Both the position numbers and the translations under genes were made by a program. The notes beneath the pieces were generated by a model that had not been told where the DNA came from, searched no databases, and saw only the letters and a program-made list of their open reading frames with translations. From the NCBI RefSeq assembly GCF_047948215.1, contig NC_134457.1:85825398-85889397 (forward strand): a DNA stretch of 64,000 nucleotides, in the 5' to 3' direction. Position 1 is the stretch's first letter. Each line of letters starts with the position of its first letter. This DNA is from Lycorma delicatula. Its lineage: Eukaryota; Arthropoda; Insecta; Hemiptera; Fulgoridae. Below, piece by piece: positions 13,641-26,589 of this stretch.

Positions 13641-13729
13641 TAGAATATAACTGCTTAAAAAAATCCGAAATCCCCTAATGGTTGTTAAAACCATGTGGTG
13701 AAAGTATATTACCGAAAAAAACGTTTATA

Positions 13730-14640
13730 AGCGGATCAGTTTAAATTGGCAGTACAAGTGTCACTGATTTTCATCGTAGCGGAAAACTGATGGAAGTTTT
13801 GACTGACGCTTTGAAAAATCGCATTAATGATCTTATTCACAAGAACAGACGGAAAAAGATTTGGGAAACTGCAAAATTTTATATAGCGAATGTCAACAAT
13901 GTCATAACGAATGACATGTCGATTATAGCGAATTTCATAAATAAATCAATTTAATTATTCATGAAAAACTGAAGTACTGTAAAACGTGTTTTTCGTGAGG
14001 TGAGTTCCGAGACATTTGACTCAAAGACATCCAAATTCATATATGTACGGAACATAAAATAATGGTTTTTAGCTGAAGGCTGTTTTGGAATGTTAGCAGT
14101 TTTTATCGAAAACCTACTTAGTCGCCCGGTAAATTTCGATGAAACATAAATTTATCAATTTGAGCCGGAATGTAAACGTCAGAGTACGGAATGGAACATC
14201 TGAATTCATCCTCCAAGAAAAATTTAAAAACCACGCGTCAACCTGTAAAGTGATGGTAATGAACGATGTTTTGGAACTATAAAGGCACAGTTTATTTCGA
14301 TTATTTAGAAGAAAAACTTACAGGCAATAACGAGTACTATCTTGACTTGGTAGAAAATAAAGTAAAACCCGCAAAGAGGAGAAAAGACTTGGTTCTTATC
14401 CAAAAAGTGTATCTCTCTTGATAATGCCCGTCCCTGTACTGCTCGAAAGACACGTCAAGCTATTCAAAAGGGTAGGGAGTGTTACCATATCCACTTTATA
14501 GTCCCGATCTTGTACCGTCAGACTTTTTTTGTTTGATCCTCTCAAAATGTTTATACGTATCACCAGGTTTGTAAACAATGAGATCAAGAATGCCGTGTGA
14601 ACAAATTGAAACAAACAAGAATACCGAGATCAACAAATAT
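13730..14640 (+). pseudogene. Decayed mariner transposase
   Basis: Plus-strand fragments in mariner order: ISMKHKFINLSR as the remnant of the GDE(S/T)W region, EPECKRQSTEWN (normally DPESKRQSMEW) near 14165-14195, a KPRVNL block, AQFI preceding YLEEKL, then LDNARPCTARKTRQAIQ at 14415-14470 (the (H/L)DNA-PH block with the second catalytic Asp). A SPD-type third block is corrupted near 14505-14520. Frames change repeatedly. The right end probably lies near 14777, where a TIR-like GAACGATCCTTGTA occurs. No matching left terminus was found, so the element is truncated or rearranged. Confidence 0.75.
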
Positions 14641-14789
14641 TTACTAAAAGTAACAAAAAGATGAAAAAAAGTGCTTAAATGTAGCCGAGGTTTATTTTGA
14701 AAAGTAGAGTTAGTTTCATTATCATTGAATTACATTTTTCTACAGTCTCTTTAATTATTGAACGATCCTTGTATATCACTGGCTTAAAA

Positions 14790-16815
14790 AAAATCTCTTA
14801 CTGATGTTGGGAAATATATATTATGCATTGTTTCAAAACTGAAAAGAACAGTTTCATTTCATTTCCTGTCCCTTATTTTCATTAGGTATGTATCATACAA
14901 AGCATCTGAATTACAATAATTACCAGTTAGAGTTGCTTTTTCGAAAATAATGATTCTAATTATACAATTCCCTGTCGTGATCTTTATGTGAACATATTAA
15001 TTATTGGGTTGTATATCACTTGTATTCAAAAGAGCTTTGCATAATAATTTACAGTAATAGTGAAATAGATAATAAAAAACTACTTCATCCCTCTAAACTT
15101 TTGTAGTAAGCCTGGCATGAAATATTTTTATTCTGGAATAAAATATATTAATACATTTAATAAGTAACTTGTTTTTTTTATTAAAACGGTATCATTGTCA
15201 TTAAATAAATAATAATAATATTTATTCAGTCATTTATCTCTTTAATTACTGAGACTCTTAAATTACCCAGACTTGGCGTGAAACAATATTTGTTAGCTGT
15301 AAGTAGGAAATAAATTTTAAATTTTTAGTCATTTATATTGGCTTAAAGCTGGAAACAGATTATAAAGGCGTGATTAAATTCGTAACAGGATTAAAATGAT
15401 ACTTTTATTCAGTTTTTCTTCAGATATTTTAAGTAGAAATTAAAAAATTAAATGAAATTCTGTACATCTACAAAAAAATTACTGGGGAATAAAATGTGAT
15501 CAACTTAATATTTTTACCGTTTTTATGACGTGAGTTAGTAAGCTTAACTTATCGGAAAACATACAAGACTAGTAAAAACAATAAAATTGTGTATTATTTG
15601 TTTCAAAAAACAATTTGTAGTTTTGAATATCTCTATAAAATTTATCATGAATTTTCAAAAGAAATTTGTTATAATTATCAAGGTTTCGTTGAGTCTATTA
15701 ATAAATCACAATAAATTCCTTATGAAGATTTTTAGTAATTACATTAAATATGACATACTGATGATTAAACAAGTAAATACTGTTACTCTGAAAAGCAAAT
15801 TGCTATATAAATCTTCGTGTCAAGAGAAAAAATCACCTTAATAGTAAAAGCAGTAATGTAATAGTAACATATTCTGTCTGTAATTGAGCTAATTTCATAA
15901 AACAAATTTGCATACAGACGAGAAATACCGTTCAACCTGGGGTATTTTCCTATCAAGTGATGACAAAAAATTGTTGGGAGAGTGGTTGGTTTTTTTCTTT
16001 TTAGTTGGGGTAAATTGTTGAATAATTGCTTACGGTAAAAATGAATATTAAAATGTGATGAAGGATCATATAATGTATATATATCTTTTAATTCATATTT
16101 GTTGAGAATCATTCAAATAATATCATGAAAATTTAACTCTTTTTTTTAAACAATTTTTGGTGTATAACTAATGACTAATTGTTGTTGTTCAAAAAAATAT
16201 CAGTAATATCCTCCCTCACCTTCCCTTGTAATTAATCGTGTGAGTGGTTTTGCAGTTTTCCATTTCTTTTATTCTGCTTTAGTTTTTTACACTACTCAGT
16301 GTAACATACATTCCTCATTATACTCATACGTTTCATACATTTTAATCTTTGAATTTTTTTGTTGTCTTTATCTCTAAACTTCCTGTTAGAATTGTAAAGC
16401 CTGCTTATATAACTTACAAAATCTGTCATTTAACAAGAATCTATCACAATTTTCTCTCTTCCAATTCGCCTTAAAACCTTTCATTCAGTATTCCAACTTC
16501 TCAAATTCTCGTAGTAAGATGTTTCAAAAGCCTTTATTTTTTCTATCATTAGCCTCCAAATTTTATAAAAATATTTTCAGAAAATTAGAATTTAAATTGT
16601 AATTCCGTTAGATTTATATTTGATCTTATAATAAATTTCAGTTAAGTTGATAGTTGAAGAAAAAACGTTTGCTAGGTTATGTCTGTAAATGACTGCATTA
16701 TAAATTTCAACGTTAACGTGTCTCTTATTGATATATATACATATTCTTCATATACATATACTGGTATATATTGGTGATGGACACAGCTTCAGTTTACATT
16801 TTTAATAGTTAGATT
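14790..16815. other. AT-rich DNA without a recognisable gene
   Basis: No domain is seen in the open frames at 15587-15841 (+) or 15783-16112 (-). The pyrimidine-rich stretch at about 16200-16560 reads as purine-rich on the minus strand and may be a very old LINE relic, but no motif survives. Confidence 0.4.
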
Positions 16816-16828
16816 TTTAAGTTTTTAT

Positions 16829-17883
16829 TTATAAATGTACAATGTGTACACATTTTGTAACACGACAGATATCAACACGGTAGTCGAATTCGTTCCAAAC
16901 AAGTGCAATCATAACCGGTCAACGGTAGCAACAGCATTTGTGATGCGTTGTTTTAAGCCGTCGATATCAACAAGAAGGGGCGGTAAAATAACTTGCAGTT
17001 TATATAACCCCATAAAAAGTCGTCGCAAGATGTTAAGTCTGGACTACATTGTGGCCAACGCTTAAACACCGTGTTTTTCTCACTTGCACGTCCAATCCAT
17101 CGTCTGGGAAGACATTCATCCAGATAATTTCTGACCTGTAAGTGCCGGTGAGGTGGAGCTGAAAGACGAAGTTGTACAAGATATTATCTTCCTCGAATTG
17201 TTGAGGCATTAGCCATTCACTTAACATGTCCAGATAGATTACTCCGGTTGCTATCACTTCGTGAAAAAAGAACGGCCCGTACACTCTTTCACGAGATACA
17301 GCGCAAAACAGGTTCACTTTATGGGAATCGTACATATGTTGTAAACTTTCTTTTGTGTTTTCTGTATCCCATATTCTTCCATTATGTCTACTAACTTTTC
17401 CATTAGTGTGAAACGTACATCCATCACCGAAAATTAGGCGATGAAAAAAGCCATCGTCATTTTCAACACATTCCTACAACTCCACACAAAAATGTTTAAG
17501 TAGGACTTTACAATCGACATTTAAACTTTGTACTAACTGTAATTTATAAGGCGTCATTTTCAATCGTTTCCGCAGAATTTTCCACACAGTTGGTGAAGGG
17601 ATTTGCAATTCTAAACTTGCTGATCTAGTCGATTTGTCTGAGCTTCGTTGATATACATAACGAACACGATCGATTTGTTCTTCCGAAACAGGAGGTATTC
17701 CAGCACTTTTCTTTTTTCACAGACACCCTGCGTCTTCAAATTGCTTATTCCAATCGTTGATTTATTTTCTTGTTGATGGTGATTAACCGCATTTTTTTTA
17801 AAACGTTGTTTCACAAAAGTAACCGAGTTTATTTTGGCTAATTCGAGGACACAAAAAGCTTTATCTACTGCAGCAGTAGTCAT
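16829..17883 (-). pseudogene. Nearly full-length decayed Tc1/mariner transposase (DUF4817 type)
   Basis: Start at 17883 (MTTAAVDKAFCVLELAK), the conserved amino-terminal DUF4817 helix-turn-helix start of a large insect transposase family. Frameshifts follow, then a second DNA-binding stretch, KILRKRLKMTPYKLQL near 17570-17525, IFGDGCTFHTN near 17440 (the first catalytic Asp is kept; the following Glu is Gly), VNLFCAVSRERVYGPFFF at 17325-17260, a corrupted second catalytic block, SPDLTSCDDFLWG near 17035-17000 (third catalytic Asp kept) and YRVDICRVTKCVHIVHL before a stop at 16829-16831. The span of about 351 codons matches the family's usual length, so both ends of the gene survive although it is dead. 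Frameshifts lie near 17710, 17600, 17160 and 16950. Termini were not identified. Unlike its AT-rich flanks, it has balanced composition. Confidence 0.85.
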
Positions 17884-17999
17884 CTTGTCAGACTGGTAAA
17901 TGACACATCAGTCAGTAACATCAGCAGCAGAGTAGATATACCAACTTAAACTTTAAAAAATTTCCTGCAAAACCATACCATTCACTGTAAAACCACTTA

Positions 18000-18340
18000 C
18001 TGTATTCACATACACCAATTTAATTTTATATAACATATCGAAAGTGTACATTTCATTTGTAATCCTCTGTATATCTGAAGATAATTATTTAAAATGGATT
18101 GAAAATTCTACGTTAGCAGCTCACAAAATTACTCGTAATCACTGTATGGATTATAATCACCTAAATTTAATTATAGAAAAGACCATTGCACTCTGTTTCT
18201 CATTTAATATTGCTGATTGCGTAGATAGAATTCTCATTAATGATAACGATAATATTTCTGTTGCCCACAAACCGAAATTTCTGATTGATATTTAGATGTA
18301 TATAATCTGTGTATTATAAGATAAATTAAATGTTTGTAAA
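18000..18340. other. No recognisable gene
   Basis: An 83-codon open frame at 18044-18295 (+) has no recognisable domain and no splice context that I can support. Confidence 0.35.
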
Positions 18341-18344
18341 CATT

Positions 18345-19030
18345 GGTGCAGATTTGGGATGCCCGATGTACAGAGTGATTTACAAAGAATATAACATGCT
18401 TTTAGGACATGTTCTACTGGTGAAAATAAAGAACTTTCGTATAAACATAGGTTCGGAAATGCTTCATTAGTGAGTATCGGCTAGGTAGTGTGACGAAAAA
18501 CACACTAGATTATTTTTAGCGTAAAATAACTTTATTAAATCGGTAATAAACACATGAACGTTTTAAATAGACCTTGTAGAAAATTTTATTCTAAATTAAA
18601 CCGTACGAATAAAATACTCAGAAACTAAAGACAAACGTTTGAAATTAGAAATTTATTAAAAACAAAACATATCAAAATTCGTCCCCATATAAAAAACAGG
18701 CGGTTATAGGATGTGACGAGGCTAATTCCAAGAAACGTCACAAAGTCCAATGAAGGAACAATGACATGGCGAGTACGTGCTGCCATTAAATAAGCACAGC
18801 CGAGGACAGGTGGTTAACGATCTCTATTTCTGATGAGGAAGAAATTCCCAAGGATATAGAAGGATTAGAGGGACCCTACTCCTAGGCCCTAGGAAGAGCC
18901 TAGGAGGTGGGTCTTTGAAAGAAACTTGGGGCAAGTTCAAAGGCTCTAAGGTGGTAGACCCACCATTTGACTACCCTACAAGGCGTTGGTGGCGCTTTTA
19001 GGAGAAAATTCTCATATTCACAAAGACAAT
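18345..19030. repeat. Unclassified transposon-like tract
   Basis: Begins near ACAGAGTGATTTACAAAGAA and includes GGTTCGGAAATGCTTCATTA at 18450-18470, a style seen in the terminal regions of several insect repeats. From 18700 to 18990 the composition is GC-rich, with an inverted repeat around CCTAGGCCCTAGG (18880-18905). A short plus-strand frame near 18900-19000 reads KETWGKFKGSKVVDPPFDYP, which could be a coding remnant. No family can be named. Confidence 0.3.
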
Positions 19031-20029
19031 CAGGAATAAAGGTGATAAAAATAAAATGAAGAAAAGTTAAAGATTTTGGAATAAAAACACATTAAAATAC
19101 GATAATAAATATATTTAAGCGGTTATAAATAACTGAAAATCATCAATTATTTGGCAACCGTGTTTCTTAGAATGGAAGGAACTTGGCAGAGTGAAGTTAA
19201 ATCAGACGTATTTTACCTTTTTAATGTGTCTGCTTCACTTTTTTAAAGCAGCAATTTAAATCCTTTCAAAAGTGAACTGATTTTACAGAACGACGTATTG
19301 GGTATTTTATTCTGACAAGTAAAATTTTACCTTTAATCTAATCACTAAAACATTATTAGGAAACTTATTAAATTAAATTTTATTTAAAATGTTCCAGAAA
19401 ATTGGTTTTAATTGTGATTGGTTACTGAAATTTACTATGTAAATTTTTTATATTTTATGAAATATTAGAGAATTAAAAAATACGATTTTTGTTTTTGGTG
19501 ATTAAATATAAAGTAATAATAAAGATATCTCATTCCAGATAATTTTATTAATATTTAAAATACGCCAAAGTCGTAAAGTAAGAACGTTTTTCATAATTCC
19601 TTTCTATATACATGCTGTAAGACGTTTAATTTATTTTTTGTAAAATAATATTTTGAATTTGGTGATCCTAATACAGGTGGCAAGATCGTCTACATAGGCG
19701 TTGAAAAATTTCAATTACTTGAGTGAGTCGATACTGAGCGTTACATGCTATCGTCAAACTGTGTTAAATTCGTTTTTAGAATTATTTATTTTTTTATACT
19801 ATATACTGCTTCTGAAGTTTAAATCATTTAATTTCTTCATTGAATGTAAGGATTCCAACGTTTTGCTGTATTAAACCGTCAGTAATAATAGTAAAAACAC
19901 TTCCTTTTAAAATTCATGCGGATGGTAGCTGACGTACTTTATATACAAAATTTACTTAAATTAAAATTCCAAAATTCAGAATTTGTGGAATCAGTAAAAA
20001 GATATGAAGAATGAAAAAGCACTAAAAAA

Positions 20030-20860
20030 GAAATGATTAAATTGCCTTAATCTTTCTTTTACAAAAACATTTTGTAAAGAAGGATTAAAAGGAATGTTAA
20101 AACTGTATAATGCAATCTACAACAGTAGATTATGGCAAGAAGGCGTTTCTAAAACAACTTTAATTCTGATTCTAGAAGAACATTTAGCAGTAAAATGTGA
20201 AGATTACGTTAGTTTAAGATTAATGTAATTAGATTATAATTAGTTTAACTTTGCATTCAGAAATATTTTTCTGAGAATTTTAAAGAGAAGACTACATAAA
20301 CAATGAAGAAAATGGTTAATGAAAAACCTTATAGATTTATGAAAGGAAGCGGCACAGGGCATATTTGGGCTGAGAGGAACTACCGATAAAAGGTGTATGA
20401 ACGAGTATAAGATTTATATGTATCCAAAAAGCGTTTGACCGTGTAAAATAATAATAATCAAAGTATCTAAATGTAGAAAGGTAAACTGGAATGATAAAAA
20501 ATTAATTTAAGAATTGTACTTGAATAATAAAACTGATATGAAAATATAATGGTTTGGCCTGGGAAGAAGAATAAGCCAAGAATGCTATTTATTCCCGATC
20601 TTGATTAATCAACTACACTGAATTAAACATAATAATGTTTAGTCATATACGTTAAACATTAAAAATGTGAAGAAGAAGAAGAAGATGAAGCAAAGAATAT
20701 ACAGAAAATGATTTTAAGATTAGCTGACATTATGACATATAAAAATTAAAATTAAAAACTCAACAAGTGAAGATAGCAGACAATTAGCAAATGAATGACT
20801 GTAGAAGAGAAAGAAGAATTTAAACAAGTAAAGTAGTAAAAAAAACTTAGATACTACCGG
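20030..20860 (+). pseudogene. Heavily decayed RTE-like LINE reverse transcriptase
   Basis: Blocks in RT order on the plus strand: LYNAIYNSRLWQEGVSKTTL followed by ILILEEH (normally a V--PIPKK-like stretch) and CEDYVSLRLM near 20190-20225. A corrupted GFRG-GT block lies near 20360-20385 (FGLRGTTDKRCMNE). ELYLNNKTDMKI at about 20510-20540 precedes RISQECYLFPILIN (normally GVRQGC-LSP-LFN). The residual FADD is not legible. Only the middle of the RT remains. Stops are frequent. Confidence 0.6.
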
Positions 20861-20869
20861 GTGATCATT

Positions 20870-21150
20870 TGGAAAGATAGCACATTTATTATTCAACAGC
20901 TATCAGTCCAATCGTATTTTTGTTTGCAGGCAAGCAGACCATTCTCGGGGGAACCTTTTTAAAATTATTCTCAAAGGGGTGGAACCTACCCTCTCCGCTT
21001 CACCTACCCCAAATAAAAAATCTTAAATGGGAATGGTAAAATTTAATTAAATTAATTGACAATCTGAGAAAAATAATGAATTTTGGTGAAAAGAAAATTT
21101 AAATCCGGCCACCACTTCGCTCGGTAGAGAGAAAAACCATTTGGGGTAGT
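20870..21150. other. Unclassified short tract next to copy B
   Basis: Begins CCGGGTGATCATTTGGAAAG and is richer in GC around 20930-21000. It may be a terminal piece of another element. No coding signal is seen. Confidence 0.25.
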
Positions 21151-21154
21151 TTTA

Positions 21155-21779
21155 TACTTTTTTGTATGAAGTAAAGGAGATATTGCGATCGCGAAAAAAT
21201 TCATTTTTCAGATTTCAACGAAAACATCCATTTTGACTAGTTTCGGCGTGACGTCTGTACGTACGTACGTATCTTGCATAATTAAAAAACGATTAGCCGT
21301 AAGATGTTGAAATTTTGGATTTGTTACTGTTGTAAAGTCTAGTTGTGCGCCTTCCCTTTTGATTGCCTTCGACTGGACCAAAAGTGTCCATAAAAAGCCC
21401 AAAATACAAATTTGTATGGATTTTGAACTTTTTCTTAACTGCAATAATAAACCTTCATTGAGAGCTTTTCAACGATACATCATAAGTAGTACTTATTTTC
21501 ATTAGTTCCAGAGGTATAGCCAAATAAAATTTTAATTAATGAAATATTTGGATTTTAAAACAGGAAGGCACATCGGTTCAAATGGGACTTCATCTCCTTT
21601 TTTTAATTTAAATATATTGATTTATTAATAATTATTAACCTGAGATTGTAAAAAAAAATATAATAATTAATAATTCAATAATAACAATAAAAAAATAGAA
21701 AATATCAAAAGTTATTAGTGGTATAACATTTTATGTACTTTCATTTTTAAAAAAAATATGTATATGTAGTTTAATAGTC
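21155..21779 (-). mobile_element. 0.7-kb inverted-repeat DNA element, copy B (inverted)
   Basis: Same repeat as at 11049 and 44650, in reverse orientation. The left terminus reads ACTTTTTTGTATG (degraded ACTTCCTTGTACG). At the right end an 11-bp piece of the inverted terminus is missing, so CATGAC joins directly to TATTAAAC when read in reverse. The internal frame at 21208-21444 is a by-product of the repeat. Homology to a fragment at 60049 continues from about 21800 to 21935. Confidence 0.65.
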
Positions 21780-21899
21780 ATGTGGTGCCCACATCAGATT
21801 TTTTTTAAATGTCTCCTTAAGGCATAAAACTTAAAAAAAAAAAACAATTATATTAGATTATTTTTTATTGATCTATATATTTCCCCCTTTTTAGTTATA

Positions 21900-24010
21900 A
21901 AAATATATATCGATACAGCCGGGAAAGAAAAGTACAAAAAAAAAAAATATTATTATTCATATATAATTTAATTTAGGAATTTAAAATTCAGTGGATTATT
22001 TAATTAATTTTTATTTAGGTATTGCATAATCAGTAGTTTTAAAATAGGTACAATTTGAATAAAGTGCTTTTGATAACACGTGATTTGTGCACTTGATCGC
22101 ACTGATAGAGAAAGAATGATTTCCTGTAGAATTCATTCACAGCTCAGCAGCTACTCGTATTCGGTGAAGTGATCACAAGTAGTAGTTCCTCTTTCTCCTC
22201 CCTCTATACCTACCCATCGGTTAATTAGATCCTTATAGCCGATATCAATTAAGTGCTAAAAGGAAATGCTTATAATCTGGTCCTTGACAATCAGTTGGAT
22301 AGTAATGCTCGTGATCTGTTTTATTCAATGTTAATACATTTCTAAAATTAATTCCGTTGTTCAATATCTAGTCGTATAAAACAGTACTAAAGTAAATACG
22401 GTTTACTTTATTTTAAGAAAAATATTTTTAGAATTATTTATTTATTGTCTTATTTTTCCATAATACTCTTTGACAATGGAAAAGCAGTAAATAATTTTTT
22501 CTTAATTTTAATTAAAAGTACTACAAAATTTTGTTCTTTTATTAAAAAAATATGAAAAAAGATTTTTCTTTATATTGAACATTTCGATTATACTATTGAC
22601 ATTTCTGCTTCTCATATATGAATTAACTTTTACTACGCTAAATTTTTTAAGTTTAATGCTTTCAGTTTAAAAAAACCTTTACTCTATCCTCTATTCCCTA
22701 TTTATTTGCTATAAAAACACTATTACAAAAATGTTTCGTTACATAGTAACTATTAAATAGAATTACCTAATTTACGTCTTAGAAAGGCACAAACTTGTTT
22801 TTGGTAAGTACGTACAGAAATGAATTTTTAATCCAACGAATAAATTTGTGTTAAATTATTTTTAAAAAAATATTATTTTTTAAAATTATATATAAAATTA
22901 TATGAACCAATTTTATTATTTAATAATGAAGATAACTCATGCTTGGTTGTAAAATAATAATAATAATAATTCTTAATATCATAATAATACTCGTCTTAAA
23001 TTTTATCTGACTAGAGTAAAATTGTATTATGGATGAAAGAACATAAGTAAATTTCGTTTGTGAAAATGGCAGTTTACCACAAAACTGCTGATTTTAACGT
23101 GTTATACGCTGAAAGTGTGAATAAAAGCAAATTACTTATCAAAGAATTTTCTCCAAAAAATAATAACATTGAATTGAAATTAAATATATATGTTTTGGCA
23201 AAGAAACATCAAAACATAATAATGGGTGAGATGGTACAATTTTTAATTAAAAAAAAAATAATTATTTTTCTTATTATAAATTAATTCTTATATAAAAATT
23301 AATTATAATTCTTATTTTTTTAAAGTTTAAATACTAACTTTAAAAAAATAAGAATTATAAAAACTAGCATCATATACCTTTTAAAATATAATCTACCTAC
23401 AGTAATAAAACTAAAAACTAGTTTTATAAATATGATAACATTGATTTGATTATTAAATCGTGTACTTTCTAAAATAAAATTGATTACTTTTTTTCTTCGT
23501 AAAATAATTCTTTGAGTGGAAATTACAAAAGATTTTATCAAAAGTAAGCGATTTTATCTTTATCCATATAACTTTTTTCCTTTCTTTTTAACGTCATACT
23601 GAGCGCATAAACGTAAAAATTCTGTTTTATCAAGAGATGACGGCTTACTTCTAAGTATTCGTATTTAAATTAAGCATTACAAATAGTTAAGATTTCAATC
23701 AAATAATGCTGATTAGATATTCAGCAAGTTTCGTTAAAAAACGGTTATATTCGTGTGTAATCCAATACAAAAATAAGATGATCATGGCAAAAACTTGAAA
23801 TAATGAACTTTTGCTTAATTTTTAGAAAAAATATTACGAAAACATGAAAACAAAACTATTTTTAGCAGTTTGTAAATAAATATTAAATTATATACACAAT
23901 ATATAAGTAGCGTAAGCGATAAAATTTACAAGGTGAGCTAAAATCCTGAAATCATTAATTCACTGAAGTGGGAAATTATTAAGTTGACACTAACGGGTGG
24001 ATTGGTAATT
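21900..24010. other. AT-rich DNA without a recognisable gene
   Basis: Contains a short AAT repeat near 22953-22970 and a slightly GC-richer stretch at 22090-22230. Open frames at 23060-23284 and 23320-23541 are AT-biased and carry no domain. Confidence 0.4.
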
Positions 24011-24029
24011 CTTGACCTGTAGCAATAAC

Positions 24030-26560
24030 GTATGCGTTTTTTTTTGTCTTCAGTCATTTGACTGGTTTGATGCAGCTCTCCAAGATTCCCTATCTAGTGC
24101 TAGGCGTTTCATTTCAGTATACCCTCTACATCCTACATCCCTAACAATTTGTTTTACATATTCCAAACGTGGCCTGCCTACACAATTTTTCCCTTCTACC
24201 TGTCCTTCCAATATTAAAGCGACTATTCCAGGATGCCTTAGTATGTGGCCTATAAGTCTGTCTCTTTTTTAACTATATTTTTTCAAATGCTTCTTTCTTC
24301 ATCTATTTGCCGCAATACCTCTTCATTTGTCACTTTATCCACCCATCTGATTTTTAACATTCTCCTATAGCACCACATTTCAAAAGCTTCTAATCTTTTC
24401 TTCTCAGATACTCCGATCGTCCAAGTTTCACTTCCATATAAAGCGACATTCCAAACATACACTTTCAAAAATCTTTTCCTGACATTTAAATTAATATTTG
24501 ATGTAAACAAATTATATTTCCTACTGAAGGCTCGTTTAGCTTGTGCTATTCGGCATTTTATATCGCTCCTGCTTCGTCCATCTTTAGTAATTCTACCTCC
24601 CAAATAACAAAATTCTTCTACCTCCATAAACTTTTCTCCTCCTATTTTCACATTCAGTGGTCCATCTTTGTTATTTCTATTACATTTCATTACTTTTGTT
24701 TTGTTCTTGTTTATTTTCATGCGATAGTTCTTGCGTAGGACTTCATCTATGCCGTTCATTGTTTCTTCTAAATCCTATTTACTCTCGGCTAGAATTACTA
24801 TATCATCAGCAAATCGTAGCATCTTTTTTTTTTCACCTTGTACTGTTACTCCGAATCTAAATTGTTCTTTAACATCATTAACTGCTAGTTCCATGTAAAG
24901 ATTAAAAAGTAACGGAGATAGGGAACATCCTTGTCGGACTCCCTTTCTTATTACGGCTTCTTTCTTATGTTCTTCAATTGTTACTGTTGCTGTTTGGTTC
25001 CTGTACATGTTAGCAATTGTTCTTCTATCTCTGTATTTGAACCTAATTTTTTTAAAATGCTGAACATTTTATTCCAGTCTACGTTATCGAATGCCTTTTC
25101 TAGGTCTATAAACGCCAAGTATGTTGGTTTGTTTTTCTTTAATCTTCCTTCTACTATTAATCTGAGGCCTAAAATTGCTTCCCTTGTCCCTATACTTTTC
25201 CTGAAACCAAATTGGTCTTCTCCTAACACTTCCTCCACTCTCTTCTCAATTCTTCTGTATAGAATTCTAGTTAAGATTTTTGATGCATGACTAGTTAAAC
25301 TAATTGTTCTGTATTCTTCACATTTATCTGCCCCTGCTTTCTTTGATATCATGACTATAACACTTTTTTTGAAGTCTGACGGAAATTCCCCTTTTTCATA
25401 AATATTACACACCAGTTTGTATAATCTATCAATCGCTTCCTCACCTGCACTGCGCAGTAATTATACAGGTATTCCGTCTATTCCAGGAGCCTTTCTGCCA
25501 TTTAAATCCTTTAATGCTCTCTTAAATTCAGATCTCAGTATTATTTCTCCCCTTTCATCCTCTTCGACTTCCTCTTCTTCATCTATAACACCATTTTCTA
25601 ATTTATTTCCTCCGTATAACCCTTCTATATATTCCACCAACCTATCATTTCGTATTACAAATCGGTCTACCATCTTTGTTTAACTCATTATTAGATTTTT
25701 ATTCATGTAACTCAAAATTTTCCTTAACTTTTGTGTATGCTCCGTCTATTTTACCAATGTTCATTTCTCTTTCCACTTCTGAACACTTTTCTTTAATCCA
25801 CTCTTCTTTCGCCAGTTTGCACTTCCTTTTTATAGCATTTCTTAATTGCCGATAGTTCCTTTTACTTTCTTCATCACTAGCATTCTTATATTTTCTACGT
25901 TCATCCATCAGCTGCAATATATCGCCTGAAACCCAAGGTTTTCTACCAGTTCTCTTTATTCCGCCTAAGTTTGCTTCTGCTGATTTAAGAATTTCCTTTT
26001 TAACATTCTCCCATTCTTCTTCTACATTTTCTATCTTATCTTTTTTACTCAGACCTCTTGCGATGTTCTCCTCAAAAATCTTCTTTACCTCCTCTTCCTC
26101 AAGCTTCTCTAAATTCCACCGATTCATCTGACACCTTTTCTTCAGGTTTTTAAACCCCAATCTACATTTCATTATCACCAAATTATGGTCGCTATCAATG
26201 TCTGCTCCAGGGTAAGTTTTGCAGTCAACGAGTTGATTTCTAAATCTTTGCTTAACCATGATATAATCTATCTGATACCTTGCAGTATCGCCTGACTTTT
26301 TGCAAGTGTATATTCTTCTATTATGATTTTTAAATTGGGTGTTGGCAATTACTAAATTATACTTCGTGCAAAACTCTGTAAGTCGGTCCCCTCTTTCATT
26401 CCTTTTGCCCAGCCCGTATTCACCCACTATATTTCCTTCCTTGCCTTTTCCAATGCTTGCATTCCAATCTCAAACTATTATTAAATTTTCATCTCTTTTT
26501 ACGTATGCGTAACAATCAAGTAATCTCTCCTTATTCTCTGTTATTGGCAGGTTGCTAAAA
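24030..26560 (-). mobile_element. 5'-truncated LINE (non-LTR retrotransposon)
   Basis: Minus-strand insertion whose 3' end is the poly-T run at 24036-24046 (poly-A on the element strand) followed by a conserved untranslated tail (CAGTCATTTGACTGGTTTGA at 24053-24072) up to about 24280. The coding part runs from 24283 to about 26550, beginning inside the endonuclease, so the 5' third is lost. It abuts a mariner-type relic at about 26590. It is the least decayed LINE in the window and therefore probably the youngest. Confidence 0.85.
24283..26550 (-). pseudogene. LINE pol: endonuclease C-half plus reverse transcriptase, inactivated
   Basis: Encodes the enzyme that nicks target DNA and copies the element's RNA into it. 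Visible in order: DWNA endonuclease motif preceded by a stop (about 26472); [12 protein letters not shown] and [10 protein letters not shown] (about 26275 and 26180); a linker with GFRKSIGTREAILGLRL (about 25205); FIDLEKAFDNVDW (RT palm, about 25115-25080); VRQGCSLSPLLFNLYMEL (about 24945); LRFADDIVILAESK with the catalytic FADD (about 24815-24780); FCYLGGRITKDGRSRSDI (about 24620); ALYGSETWTI and the final MLKIRW block (about 24440-24340). Lesions are stops near 26471, 25697, 25459 and 24776 and frameshifts near 25670 and 25000. It most resembles RTE/L1-like insect elements; the clade is uncertain. Confidence 0.88.
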
Positions 26561-26589
26561 AAAGACTATCATGCGTTTTACATAATCTT

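Noticed and set aside
16835..17065. 76-codon plus frame
   Set aside because: Shadow of the minus-strand transposase relic, whose conserved motifs clearly decide the strand.
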